The notes below the pieces were generated by a model, which worked only from the letters and a program-made list of their open reading frames with translations, did no database searches and was not told the origin of the DNA. A DNA stretch of 64,000 bases from Bradyrhizobium sp. CSA207 (GTDB lineage Bacteria > Pseudomonadota > Alphaproteobacteria > Rhizobiales > Xanthobacteraceae). Shown in pieces: positions 1-8,041 of this stretch (position 1 is its first letter; each line of letters begins with the position of its first letter). Position numbers and translations under genes: made by a program. The stretch covers positions 1-64,000 of the forward strand of contig NZ_JAACFT010000034.1 in NCBI RefSeq assembly GCF_029051685.1. The letters are read 5' to 3'.

Positions 1-1417
1 GCGAGACCGCGATGACGACGAACAGCGTGAAGGTGAATTCGCCCGCATTGCTGTTGTTGAGCCCGATCGGAATGAAGCCGGCGACCGTCACCAGCGTGCC
101 CGTCAGCATGGGAAAGGCGGTCGAGGTATACACGTGGGTTGCCGCCTTTTCCAGGGGATCGCCGACCTCGAGGCGCGCGACCATCATTTCCACGGCAATC
201 ATGGCGTCGTCGACCAGGAGCCCGAGCGCGATGATCAGGGCGCCGAGCGAAATTCGCTGCAACGAAATGCCGGCATAGGCCATCACGACGAACGTAATGG
301 CGAGCACCAGCGGAATGGCGATCGCGACGACAAGCCCGGCGCGCATCCCGAGGCTGAGAAAGCTGATGCCGAGAACGATGATCACGGCCTCGAACAGCGC
401 CTCGGTGAAGCCGGACACGGCATGCTCGACGACGATGGGCTGATCTGCGACGAGGTGAACGCCGACGCCGACCGGCAAGTCGGTCGTAATGCTCGACATC
501 TCCTGCTTCAGCGCCTCGCCGAAATGCAGCAGGTTCGCGCCGGACTTCATGCCGATGGCAAGCGCGATCGCCGGCTCGCCATTGTACCGGAACAAGGTTT
601 TTGCCGGATCGGCATAGCCGCGCGTGATGGTTGCGACGTCGGTCAGGGGAAAGAAGCGATCGTTGATGCGCAGGTTGACCGCCTTCAGGCTCGCCTCGGA
701 CGTGAACTGGCCGTTGACCCGGACGCTGATCCGCTCGGGCCCCTCTTGGAATACGCCGGAGGGCGCGACTGCGTTCTGCCCCTGGAGGGAGTTCATGATG
801 GCGTGGACGTCGAGACCGAGGGCCGCGATCTTGCGGGTGGAGAATTCGAGATAGATCACCTCGTCCTGCGCGCCGAGAATGTCGACCTTGCCGACGTCCG
901 GCACGGTCAGCACCTTGGCGCGGATGTCCTCGACCTGATCGCGCAGCTGTCGTTGGCTCAGGCCGTCGCTGGTGAACGCGTAGATGTTGCCGAAAACGTC
1001 GCCGAAGCGATCGTTGAAGCCCGGCCCGATCACTCCTTGCGGGAAATCGCCCTTGATATCCGCGATCATGTTGCGGACCCGGATCCAGGTCGGCTTGACA
1101 TCGGCAGCCTTGGTGTTGTCGCGCAGATAAACGAAGACGGTGGTCTGGCCCGCAACGGTGACACTCTTGGTGTAATCGAGCGATCCCAGCTCCTCGAGCT
1201 TCTTCTCGATCCGGTCGGTGACCTGACGCGTGACGTCTTCAGGCGAGGCGCCCGGCCACTGCGCCTGGATCACCATCGTCTTGATGGTGAAGTCGGGGTC
1301 TTCTTGCCGCCCCAGCTGGAGATAGGCAAAAAGACCTGCCGCCATGAAGGCGATCATGAAATACCAGACGAGCGAACGATGGCCGAGCGCCCAATCGGAG
1401 AGGTTGAACGACTTCAT
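1..1417 (-). CDS. RND efflux pump permease, 3'-truncated by window edge
   Basis: Inner-membrane proton-driven efflux pump of the RND (AcrB/TriC) superfamily; only the first ~472 residues are inside the window. The start MKSFNLSDWALGH is followed by one membrane segment, then the porter-domain motif QWPGASPEDVTRQVTDRIE (about residues 52-70). A hydrophobic block follows, ending in GLLVDDAMIAVEMM, the transmembrane-4 motif with the Asp residues that carry protons. The ATG overlaps the stop of the upstream adaptor by 4 bases (ATGA), so translation is coupled. Two adaptor genes plus one pump is the layout known for TriABC-type (triclosan) systems. The substrate is not deducible. The outer-membrane channel, if local, is off the window. 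Confidence 0.93.
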   Translation of the reverse strand, partial: MKSFNLSDWALGHRSLVWYFMIAFMAAGLFAYLQLGRQEDPDFTIKTMVIQAQWPGASPEDVTRQVTDRIEKKLEELGSLDYTKSVTVAGQTTVFVYLRDNTKAADVKPTWIRVRNMIADIKGDFPQGVIGPGFNDRFGDVFGNIYAFTSDGLSQRQLRDQVEDIRAKVLTVPDVGKVDILGAQDEVIYLEFSTRKIAALGLDVHAIMNSLQGQNAVAPSGVFQEGPERISVRVNGQFTSEASLKAVNLRINDRFFPLTDVATITRGYADPAKTLFRYNGEPAIALAIGMKSGANLLHFGEALKQEMSSITTDLPVGVGVHLVADQPIVVEHAVSGFTEALFEAVIIVLGISFLSLGMRAGLVVAIAIPLVLAITFVVMAYAGISLQRISLGALIIALGLLVDDAMIAVEMMVARLEVGDPLEKAATHVYTSTAFPMLTGTLVTVAGFIPIGLNNSNAGEFTFTLFVVIAVS

Positions 1418-2490
1418 GGCTTCTCATCCTGTTCGATACGGACTTGCTGTCCTTGCTTGAGGCTGTGGATTCCGGCGGTGACGACGCGTGTTCCGGGAGG
1501 CAGACCGCCGGTGACGCGTGCGCCCGACTGGTCGGCCACCACGTCGATTTTTTGCAGCGAGGCGGTGCTGTCGCGCGGATCGACGGTCCAGACGAAATTC
1601 GCGCCCTCCTTGGCGAGCACCGCGGAGGCTGGCAGGCGCAGAACCGGGCCCTGCTGCTTGTCGAGCTCTGCCGTGACGGTTGCACCGAGGCGGAAATTGT
1701 CAGGCGGGTTGCTCAGCGCAATGCGGACCCGGCGCAAGCGCGTCACCGGATCGGCTTGCGGCGCAATCTCGCGAATGCTGCCTTCCACCTGAACTGCCGG
1801 CACGAGCTGCAGGCTGACCGTGAATGGCAGGCCGACTTCCAGCGGCAGCGGAAAGTCCTCGCCGATATCGACGACAGCCTCGCGAACGTCCGGCCTTGCG
1901 ATCGTCACCACGCTTTGGCCGGGGGACACCACCTGGCCGACTTCCGCCCCGATCGCGGTGACCACGCCGGCGAAGTCGGCCTTGATCTGCGAGTAACCGA
2001 GCTGCTCCATCGCTTTGGTCAGACTTGCCTGTTCGCGCGCTACCGTTGCTTCGCCGCCGGCGCGCGCCTGCTCGGCATTGTCCAGAGTCTGCTTTGTGGT
2101 GGCGTCGGTGGTGATGAGCGTCCGCTGCCGTTCCTCCGTCGCCCTGACCGTGGCGAACTGCGCCTCGGCCTTCGCAAGCTGACCTTTGGCCGCGCGAACG
2201 GCGAGCTCAAGAGCCGTCGAATCAATGATGCCGATCGTCTGACCTTCGCTCACGAGATCGCCGACATAGACCGGACGGCTCGTCAGGCGTCCCAGCACGC
2301 GGAAGCCGAGATCGGTCTTGTAGCGGGGCTCGATAACGCCCACTGCGACGGCAGCGTCGGCGTGGTCCGCCTCGAGAAGCACCGATTGGACGGGCCGTAC
2401 GGACTCCGGCGCCTTGGTCTCCTGCTGGCAACCGGCAAGCGCGAGCGCACATGCAAGCGGGGTCGCCACAATGATTGCGCGGCTCGTCAT
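1414..2490 (-). CDS. RND periplasmic adaptor lipoprotein (second of pair)
   Basis: Membrane-fusion (HlyD/AcrA-like) adaptor of 358 aa that bridges the RND pump to an outer-membrane channel. The N-terminus is a lipoprotein signal with lipobox LALAGC, so it is predicted to be lipid-anchored in the periplasm. A biotinyl-lipoyl-like half (RPVYVGDLVSEGQTIGII), an alpha-helical hairpin (AKAEAQFATVRATEERQR region) and a beta-barrel part follow in the usual order. It overlaps the preceding adaptor and the following pump by 4 bases each. It is only moderately similar to the first adaptor, so the two are not a recent tandem copy; TriABC-like systems need both adaptors. Confidence 0.93.
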   Translation of the reverse strand: MTSRAIIVATPLACALALAGCQQETKAPESVRPVQSVLLEADHADAAVAVGVIEPRYKTDLGFRVLGRLTSRPVYVGDLVSEGQTIGIIDSTALELAVRAAKGQLAKAEAQFATVRATEERQRTLITTDATTKQTLDNAEQARAGGEATVAREQASLTKAMEQLGYSQIKADFAGVVTAIGAEVGQVVSPGQSVVTIARPDVREAVVDIGEDFPLPLEVGLPFTVSLQLVPAVQVEGSIREIAPQADPVTRLRRVRIALSNPPDNFRLGATVTAELDKQQGPVLRLPASAVLAKEGANFVWTVDPRDSTASLQKIDVVADQSGARVTGGLPPGTRVVTAGIHSLKQGQQVRIEQDEKP

Positions 2491-3614
2491 GAGGGGTCTC
2501 CTTCATAAGTCACGGGCTGGCCCACACTCAAAAGCTTGCCGCCGTCGACGACCACGCGCTCACCCGGATCGAGACCCGCCTTGATCAGGACTTCTCCGGC
2601 CTCGTAGCCACTGATAGTCACCGGCTTCAGCGCGGCGGTCCGCGTTGCCGGATCGACGGTCCAGACCGCAGGCCTGGTGCCCGCCGCCATCAATGCGCTC
2701 CAGGGCAATGCGATCTGCCGCTCGGCCTCTAGTTTCACGGTGCCCGCGACGGCGCTTCCAAGCGTCATTGCGGCAGGCGGGTTTTCGATCGTCACCTTGA
2801 CCCGAATGGTCGAACTTCTGGCGTCGACGGCCGGCGAAACCTCGCGAACGTGGCCGCTTGCGGTCACGCCCGCATCGGAGACCAGTGCCAACGAAACGCT
2901 GCGGCCGTCGGCAGTACCGAGGAAGATCGACTCATAGACGTCAAAGACGACATCTCGCTCCCCGTCCTGCGCCAGGGACAATACCGGTTGTGCAGCCTGT
3001 ACGACTTGACCAGTTTCGAGACTGCGCGCGGTGACGACGCCGTCGGCTTCTGCCCGTAGCGCGGTGTAGCCGAGAGCGTCCTTTGAAGTTCCGAATTGCG
3101 CTCGTGCCGCTTCAAGTGCGCCCTCCGCGGTACGCAATCCTTCCTGCGCCTGGTCGTAGCTCGTGCGCGTGGTGAAGCCGCTTGCGATCAGAGTCTCCTG
3201 CCGTTCGAAGGTCGCCTTCGCCACACGCAGCTGGGACTCTGCGGCGAGAACGGCTGCGGTCGCGGCATCGACGTCCGCCTCCTGCTCGGCAGGATCGAGC
3301 AGGGCCAACACTTCGCCCGCCTTGACGTGGGACCCGACATCCACATAGCGCGCGAGGACGCGCCCACTGACCCGGAAGGAGAGATCCGCCCGAAAGCGGG
3401 GCTGCACCTCACCAGTCAGGGTGATCGAGGATTGCCGATCCCTCGGCTGCACGATTTCCGTGCGCACGAAAGCGGCGCGCGCGGGGAGAGTGGCGGCGTG
3501 ATCATCGCAGCCGCCGAGCGCGGTTACCACAAGCGCCAGCGCGAAGCCGCCGAGGGGCTTCAGCAAGCGTTCGGTTGGACCGGTTTGGGAGTGCTTTAAA
3601 TAGCGCGGGTTCAT
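2487..3614 (-). CDS. RND periplasmic adaptor lipoprotein (first of pair)
   Basis: HlyD-family adaptor of 375 aa. A hydrophobic stretch ends in the lipobox VTALGGC (about residues 29-35). Then come the lipoyl half (DVGSHVKAGEVLALLDPAEQ), a coiled-coil hairpin (AESQLRVAKATFERQETLI) and the second half with ETGQVVQAAQPVLSLAQ. It lies between the kinase-like gene (4-base overlap at 3611-3614) and the second adaptor (4-base overlap), so all four genes read as one transcript under the operator at 4587. The role is assembly of the tripartite efflux channel; the substrate is unknown. Confidence 0.92.
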   Translation of the reverse strand: MNPRYLKHSQTGPTERLLKPLGGFALALVVTALGGCDDHAATLPARAAFVRTEIVQPRDRQSSITLTGEVQPRFRADLSFRVSGRVLARYVDVGSHVKAGEVLALLDPAEQEADVDAATAAVLAAESQLRVAKATFERQETLIASGFTTRTSYDQAQEGLRTAEGALEAARAQFGTSKDALGYTALRAEADGVVTARSLETGQVVQAAQPVLSLAQDGERDVVFDVYESIFLGTADGRSVSLALVSDAGVTASGHVREVSPAVDARSSTIRVKVTIENPPAAMTLGSAVAGTVKLEAERQIALPWSALMAAGTRPAVWTVDPATRTAALKPVTISGYEAGEVLIKAGLDPGERVVVDGGKLLSVGQPVTYEGDPS

Positions 3615-4477
3615 AGCGCGTCCATGCGGTGAGAGGGTGACAGTAAATTGCCCAAAACGTCCGGGCCCCTGCTGGAGGAGTCCGGCTCATTCGGACGTGC
3701 TGACGGCGAATTGGGATCTGTTCGCATTGCGGCCGACGGCTCGATTTGATCCGAGACGCCGGAGTTCAAGCCGGCCGTCGCGGACGATCTGAGTTTCAGC
3801 GAGCGCGGCGACCGCATGCGGCGCGTCGCCATCGACCAGCTGGCATGGCGCTCCCGCTCGCTCAAATGAAACGACAGAACGACGGAGGTGAACTCGGCGG
3901 CGTAGCCGTGCTCGATCCGTCCGCCGAGCTCCCTGGCAAGGCCTTTGCCGATCTGGAGCTCGCGGCCCAGAACCGCCCGCGCCGGCCGCGAGCCGTTATC
4001 TACCACCACGCAGTTCGCCACCGAGCCGATGCGCGACAGCTTGAGCTTGATCTCACCGGAGCGCGCGTCGAAATACGCATGCTTCGCTGCGTTGACGATG
4101 AGGTCGTGGACGATCAGGCCGAGCCGCCAGCATCGCTCCGATTGAAGCGGGAGGGGCTCGGTGGTGAACGTCAGCCGGATCCCCATTCGATCCAGCAAGG
4201 CCTGGCGCAGAGCGCAGCCAAGTCTGTGGATGTATGTCGCGGCATCATTGAGGGATTCGCCCTGCGGCATGGCCAGCGCCCGATGCAGTTCCGCGTGTCC
4301 ATGCAGCAGCCCGACCACATCGCTCAAGGCGGCCTTTGCTTCCGCCCCCTCGGCCCGGACGACCGCGGCCGAGACCAGATCGATCGCCGAGGCGATCCCT
4401 TTATCCACCCTTTGACGCAACTCGCGCAGCAGGATGCTGCGTTGTGGACGGTCCGGGTCGGGGCTCAACATATTCAC
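3611..4477 (-). CDS. Histidine-kinase-like ATPase lacking the phospho-acceptor His
   Basis: About 288 aa, first gene of the efflux operon. It resembles the HisKA_2/HWE type of bacterial kinase: a helical dimerisation segment is followed by an ATPase domain with an N-box (HDLIVNAAKHAY), a G1-like VVDNG and a G2-like GKGLARELGGRIEH. The usual H-box of this type reads EL-x-HRVKN, but here it reads ELRQRVDK, with Gln where the acceptor His should be. It is therefore probably not an ordinary autokinase; it may be a protein-binding ATPase or be degenerating. The ~70-residue tail is low in structure and rich in Arg/Ser/Pro. Start: GTG at 4477, 6 nt after AGGAG; ATG at 4471 is also possible. Confidence 0.75.
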   Translation of the reverse strand: MNMLSPDPDRPQRSILLRELRQRVDKGIASAIDLVSAAVVRAEGAEAKAALSDVVGLLHGHAELHRALAMPQGESLNDAATYIHRLGCALRQALLDRMGIRLTFTTEPLPLQSERCWRLGLIVHDLIVNAAKHAYFDARSGEIKLKLSRIGSVANCVVVDNGSRPARAVLGRELQIGKGLARELGGRIEHGYAAEFTSVVLSFHLSERERHASWSMATRRMRSPRSLKLRSSATAGLNSGVSDQIEPSAAMRTDPNSPSARPNEPDSSSRGPDVLGNLLSPSHRMDAL

Positions 4478-4586
4478 CGTGATCTCCTGAGATGGACCGG
4501 ATGGTCGCGGGGGCCAACGCAAGCGCGCTTGCGGCCTCGACCATCCGAAAGGCCGCCACCGGCGTCGTGTGGCATCTCATAAATAA

Positions 4587-4601
4587 ACTATACCGTATAT
4601 T
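4587..4601. promoter_or_regulatory. TetR-type operator, copy 1
   Basis: ACTATACCGTATATT is a near-perfect palindrome (one mismatch from ACTATAC-C-GTATAGT) in the divergent promoter between the efflux operon and the tetR gene at 4682. Matching sites lie at 6791 and 8699. The position and symmetry fit the binding site of the neighbouring TetR protein, which would then repress both itself and the pump. This is inference; no binding data. Confidence 0.7.
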
Positions 4602-4681
4602 TTCTTTTTCTTGCCTTTTCCTAACGGGCATGTCAACTGCGATCTGCGGGCGCACACACTCGTGATTTGGGAGACCGATGG

Positions 4682-5344
4682 ATGACTAAGAAAAGCACCC
4701 CGAAACGGGGCAGACCGACCAAAGACCTTGCCGGCGACGTGCAGGTCCGGATCCTCGATGCAGCCCAGCAGCTTTTTCTCGAGAAGGGTTATCGCAGCGC
4801 GAGCATCGACGACATCTCCGAGCTGGCGCCGGCGAGCAAGCCGACCATCTATGCGCATTTCCCCGGCAAGGAGGCACTGTTCGCGGCGGTGGTGGCCCGC
4901 ACCATCAGCGGGCTGACGGATTTCGAAGGGGTCGAACCCGAGGGCCGCACCCTTCATGACAAGCTGATGAGCCTCGGCACAGCGATCGTGGAGAAGGTTA
5001 TCGAAGAATCGTTGGGGATGGTTCGCGCCACGATCGCCGAGGCGCAGCGTTTCCCGGAGCTGAGCCGCAATGTCCATGATGCCGCGCGCGATCGTTCCGT
5101 CGCCGCCGTCTCCCAGCTCTTGAATGAAACGACGCAGAAGCTTGAGCGCTCGCCCAAGGGCCCGTTCAGCGGCAAGCGGAGCCTTGCCACCGCTCAGATC
5201 TTTTTGGATCTGATCCTGTTGCCGATGCTGTTTCGTTCGCTGGTGGGTGAAACACCGAAAGACCTGCGACGGGAGTTGCCCTCTTTCGTGCGCGAACGGG
5301 TCGGCTTTTTCCTCGCGGCGTGTGAGGCGGACTGGACGCCGTGA
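4682..5344 (+). CDS. TetR/AcrR-family repressor of the efflux operon
   Basis: 220 aa DNA-binding repressor, divergent from the RND operon. The N-terminal helix-turn-helix is clear (ARILDAAQQLFLEKGYRS followed by IDDISELAPASKPTIYAHF). The C-terminal part contains TIAEAQRFPELSRNVHDAA, typical of the AefR-like ligand domain often paired with RND pumps. ATG at 4682 is preferred over the in-frame ATG at 4667 because GGGAGACC sits about 6-8 nt before it. The palindrome at 4587 lies in its own promoter region, which suggests autoregulation and control of the pump. Confidence 0.92.
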   Translation: MTKKSTPKRGRPTKDLAGDVQVRILDAAQQLFLEKGYRSASIDDISELAPASKPTIYAHFPGKEALFAAVVARTISGLTDFEGVEPEGRTLHDKLMSLGTAIVEKVIEESLGMVRATIAEAQRFPELSRNVHDAARDRSVAAVSQLLNETTQKLERSPKGPFSGKRSLATAQIFLDLILLPMLFRSLVGETPKDLRRELPSFVRERVGFFLAACEADWTP

Positions 5345-5370
5345 ATGCGCGCCCCCGTCGAGCGCTGCGT

Positions 5371-6039
5371 TCAACAGGCGGATTTGTAGCGCAAATCAGC
5401 CTGAACATTGATGAGTTGAGGGGGCGCGACATTAGCTGACGCGGTGCTACCAAGCGCCGCCGCGCAAAAGCGCATCATTTCGCTGAAAGCCGGCCGAAGG
5501 GCGGTCGGCTTGATACGGGACGGATTGAGGTGAGCGTCCATTGCGTCCAGCAGACAGCAGGCAAGCGCCATCGGGCTCCCTCCCCGAAACTCCCCGCTCA
5601 GTTGTCCAGCCACGATGATCGACCGCACGACGCCGCGAAGCCGATCCGCGTGAGATAGGCTGGCCAGCCAGTTCGCTTGTCCTGCGGCAACCACCAGCTC
5701 GTGCAATCGGACATCGTTTGCCAGCCGGTCTTCATGCATCCGGGAGATCGCAGTCAACGCCGCATTCAGCCGCTCCAGGCTGGAGCGGCCGCTTCGTGCT
5801 GCACCTGCAGCTGCCATGGACACCTGCGCGAGCAGCTCTGTCACGACGGCTTCCTCCAGCGCCTGGCGCGACGGATAGAACCGATAGAGATTTGCCGGCG
5901 ACATCGACGCGCCGCGAGCGACGTCGGCGACCGTGGTCTTGCGGTACCCGATCTGCCGGTACAAGCAGATCGCAGCCTGCATGATTGTTTCACGCGTGCT
6001 CGACGATGCAGTCAGGCGCGTGGTCTGTGCCTTCAGCAT
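5371..6039 (-). CDS. TetR-family transcriptional regulator
   Basis: About 222 aa from ATG 6039. The N-terminal HTH is ETIMQAAICLYRQIGYRKTT followed by VADVARGASMSPANLYRFYPS, clearly TetR. The C-terminal ligand domain is not assignable. It converges on the 4682 tetR gene, with stops 26 bp apart. It is the last of three minus-strand genes (6663 to 5371) and its start overlaps the end of the small membrane protein gene ahead. Its HTH resembles that of the TetR encoded at 61376 (TVADVA-x6-SxANxYRxF), so the two may be paralogues. Confidence 0.88.
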   Translation of the reverse strand: MLKAQTTRLTASSSTRETIMQAAICLYRQIGYRKTTVADVARGASMSPANLYRFYPSRQALEEAVVTELLAQVSMAAAGAARSGRSSLERLNAALTAISRMHEDRLANDVRLHELVVAAGQANWLASLSHADRLRGVVRSIIVAGQLSGEFRGGSPMALACCLLDAMDAHLNPSRIKPTALRPAFSEMMRFCAAALGSTASANVAPPQLINVQADLRYKSAC

Positions 6040-6047
6040 GCTCGGCC

Positions 6048-6368
6048 TCAACGCGCCGGAGCCGCGTGCATTTCACGCCGGCAGGCCTCGCCGAATTCGC
6101 GCAGCGGATCCATCTCTTCCATGAAGCCCGGCAGGTCGACGAATGACGTGTTCGGCGCAAGGTAAGTCTCGATGATGCGCCGCCCCGCCCGCTCCGCGGC
6201 ATGCTCGATGAAGCATCGATACAGCTTTTCACGCTTGGAGACGGCATGGGCGTGATAGCGCTCGCGCACCCGGCGGCGACGGGTCACCCATCCCGTCACG
6301 ATCGTGGAAATCGCTCCGAACGCCGAGCCTCCGAACGCAGCGAAGGCGGGAACATAGATCGTGTTCAT
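6048..6368 (-). CDS. Small membrane-anchored protein of unknown function
   Basis: 106 aa; no family recognised. An N-terminal hydrophobic segment (VPAFAAFGGSAFGAISTIVT) is followed by a basic stretch WVTRRRRVRER, which predicts a single membrane anchor with a cytoplasmic helical domain rich in charged residues. Start: ATG at 6368 with GAGG 8-9 nt before it. The start lies 4 nt after the stop of the secreted protein gene, and the end overlaps the codons just upstream of the tetR start, so the three genes form an operon. Similar short proteins sit near efflux or phasin genes in related bacteria, but I infer no function. Confidence 0.7.
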   Translation of the reverse strand: MNTIYVPAFAAFGGSAFGAISTIVTGWVTRRRRVRERYHAHAVSKREKLYRCFIEHAAERAGRRIIETYLAPNTSFVDLPGFMEEMDPLREFGEACRREMHAAPAR

Positions 6369-6372
6369 GCGA

Positions 6373-6663
6373 TCATTCCTCATCTTTTGCGCCACGATAG
6401 CGGTGCGACCCCACGGTCCTGACGGAAGCCGCAGCGGCCGCGTGCTCGAAGACGGCCCTGCAGGCTTCGCTCAGGTCCGACTTTCTTTGCCGGAGACAGG
6501 CTTCCACATTGGTGGCGTCGGGGATGTAGCTCGCGCACAGGCGAAACGCGTCGGACGTGCATGCCGCCCGCTGTTCGGCCGTGCCACGCTCCTCCTGCGC
6601 GAACGCAGCGGTGCCCAATGCAGCGAGCAGCAAGCCTGACATTATCATCTGCTTCTTCAACAT
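6373..6663 (-). CDS. Small secreted Cys-containing protein
   Basis: 96 aa with a standard signal peptide (MLKKQMIMSGLLLAALGTAAFAQ) cleaved after AFA. The mature part has four cysteines in the pattern AEQRAACTSDAFRLCASYIP ... ACLRQRKSDLSEACRAVF, a layout seen in many short periplasmic proteins of Bradyrhizobium relatives whose function is unknown. The spacing suggests two disulfides. Start at ATG 6663, preceded by GAAAGGA about 9 nt away. It is the first gene of a three-gene minus-strand operon. Confidence 0.75.
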   Translation of the reverse strand: MLKKQMIMSGLLLAALGTAAFAQEERGTAEQRAACTSDAFRLCASYIPDATNVEACLRQRKSDLSEACRAVFEHAAAAASVRTVGSHRYRGAKDEE

Positions 6664-6790
6664 ATCCGATCCTTTCTCCGGTTAACGCATCCGAGCGGGA
6701 GGCGGCCTCGCCGCCTTGCGCGCGACCAGGGCGAACACGGGGTTGTGAGTCTCTGCTCTTGACACGCCCCGCAGTCCGCGCTGTATATGA

Positions 6791-6805
6791 AATATACGGT
6801 TTAGT
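6791..6805. promoter_or_regulatory. TetR-type operator, copy 2
   Basis: AATATACGGTTTAGT; its reverse complement, ACTAAACCGTATATT, matches the site at 4587 at 14 of 15 positions. It lies 19 bp before the start of the small membrane protein gene at 6824, over the expected promoter. This suggests that the run 6824-8641 belongs to the same regulon as the efflux pump. Confidence 0.6.
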
Positions 6806-6823
6806 GTAGTTAGGAGATAGAAG

Positions 6824-7027
6824 ATGTCAAGCCTGTTCCTGGCGCTTGTCCGGGAAAATCCCTGGCCCGGGATTGCCGTCGCGTCGCTCAATCTGATTGT
6901 GGCCGTGTCGCTAGTGGGGGTGGGCCTGCTGCTGGGTCTCACCATCTCGGTGCTCGCCTGGGTGCATGCGCTTGCCGATAGCGAACCCGCGCCGACGCAT
7001 GCGGCCAACCGAAGGGGCTTCGCATGA
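6824..7027 (+). CDS. Small integral membrane protein
   Basis: 67 aa. An excellent ribosome site (AGGAGATAGAAG then ATG) supports the start. Residues 17-48 (IAVASLNLIVAVSLVGVGLL onward) are strongly hydrophobic and form one long or two short membrane segments; the tail is hydrophilic. No family recognised. Its stop overlaps the next start (ATGA at 7024-7027). It heads a plus-strand run of short genes with the TetR-type site at 6791 in the promoter, so it is probably co-regulated with the RND pump. Confidence 0.7.
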   Translation: MSSLFLALVRENPWPGIAVASLNLIVAVSLVGVGLLLGLTISVLAWVHALADSEPAPTHAANRRGFA

Positions 7028-7182
7028 CCCAGGGGCTACTGCTTGCACGGGACTACATCATCTGCTGGGTCACTGTGTGGCTCGCGCCGGTCGAGTCCAT
7101 CTTCGACACGATCGAATCGGAGCTCGTCCGCAGAGGCGTCGCACTTGAAGGGGTCGAGCACCCTTCCCCGCCCGCCGCCTGA
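7024..7182 (+). CDS. Very small protein, 52 aa
   Basis: An ORF of 52 codons plus stop that starts within the stop of the preceding gene (ATGA). The protein begins MTQGLLLARDYIICWVTVWLA: a short amphipathic or hydrophobic N-terminus followed by an acidic region (VESIFDTIESELVRR). No family recognised. Translational coupling and codon usage like its neighbours are the only support, so it could still be non-functional. Confidence 0.5.
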   Translation: MTQGLLLARDYIICWVTVWLAPVESIFDTIESELVRRGVALEGVEHPSPPAA

Positions 7183-7200
7183 GCATCGTGGACGTCCGAC

Positions 7201-7419
7201 ATGTTCAATTTCATCGAAGTTTTCGACGTCATTCGCGTGGAGCCGTCCACCGGCGCTTCGGTGTGGACCGGCCTCACGGGCACGCGAACGGCCCTCAAAC
7301 GCGACGGGCACATGATCGACCCGAAGGCGATGGCCTATTGCCCGATCGAATGGCTCGACGAGCGCGGCTATCTCGATGTCGAACGCGCGCGCCAGCATCC
7401 GCGGCCCTCGAGCATCTGA
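7201..7419 (+). CDS. Small soluble protein of unknown function
   Basis: 72 aa, begins MFNFIEVFDVIRVEPSTGAS. It is acidic, with no membrane segment or signal peptide, and ends in a short basic/proline tail. It follows the 52-aa ORF by 18 nt and precedes the GTG-started gene at 7459 by 39 nt, all on the same strand. No motif recognised; the upstream ribosome site is weak (GTGGACG). Called mainly from position inside the run and clean reading frame. Confidence 0.5.
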   Translation: MFNFIEVFDVIRVEPSTGASVWTGLTGTRTALKRDGHMIDPKAMAYCPIEWLDERGYLDVERARQHPRPSSI

Positions 7420-7458
7420 AACGAGAGGGAATCATTCCATGCCTGGGAGCTGGCTAAC

Positions 7459-8004
7459 GTGAGCAGGAAATCCGTGTTGTCGCGATACGCGAACAGCCTT
7501 GTGGAACCCGAGCTTCCCCTGCGGGCCTATTTTCTGTCGGTTGGAGGTGCGTTGCTCTTGCTGCTTCTGGCGGCCGATTGGGTGCTGCCTGCACCTCTGC
7601 CGAGCCGGCTCACGGACTCGCGTTCCGCGCAGCCGCCGATCCGCATCCACTCAGACCTGAAAGGACCCGAAGCCATCGTCTTCGACACCAGAGGGTTTGA
7701 ATATCATCCAGCGCCCACCGGGCGCGATAGCGCCGAAGCTCCATCGCAGCGGCCTGAAACTGATGTTGCCGACGCCGTTACGGACGTCGGTGACGGCCGC
7801 CCTGCGGCGGCGACCGATCTGCGCCTTCGCGAAAGCCTAGCCCAGTTGCAGCCCGCCGTTCAGGAACAAGCAGGTCGGGGCGGAAGGCTACGTCAGATCA
7901 CGGCGCGGCGGAGCAAGCTCGTTCAGACGCGGCCTGGAAAGTTTCGGCGATCTGCTCGGCATCCGGGCTTCCAGATCAGCCGGTACGCCTTCGTGCCGAA
8001 CTAG
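7459..8004 (+). CDS. Single-pass membrane protein, unknown function
   Basis: 181 aa from a GTG start with GGGAGC 8 nt before it. Residues 21-46 (LRAYFLSVGGALLLLLLAAD region) form one membrane helix. The remainder is a low-complexity Pro/Ala/Arg-rich periplasmic or cytoplasmic tail with no recognised domain and a basic end. It lies 37 nt before the PepSY-like gene, in the same run. Not assignable to a function. Confidence 0.6.
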   Translation: MSRKSVLSRYANSLVEPELPLRAYFLSVGGALLLLLLAADWVLPAPLPSRLTDSRSAQPPIRIHSDLKGPEAIVFDTRGFEYHPAPTGRDSAEAPSQRPETDVADAVTDVGDGRPAAATDLRLRESLAQLQPAVQEQAGRGGRLRQITARRSKLVQTRPGKFRRSARHPGFQISRYAFVPN

Positions 8005-8041
8005 GCCACCAATCATGAAGACCGCCACAGGATTACGCGCG

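Noticed and set aside
134..1792. Long plus-strand frame across the pump and adaptor region
   Set aside because: The minus strand gives clear RND pump and adaptor proteins with signal peptide and TM motifs; the plus frame is a GC-rich shadow with no recognisable domain.
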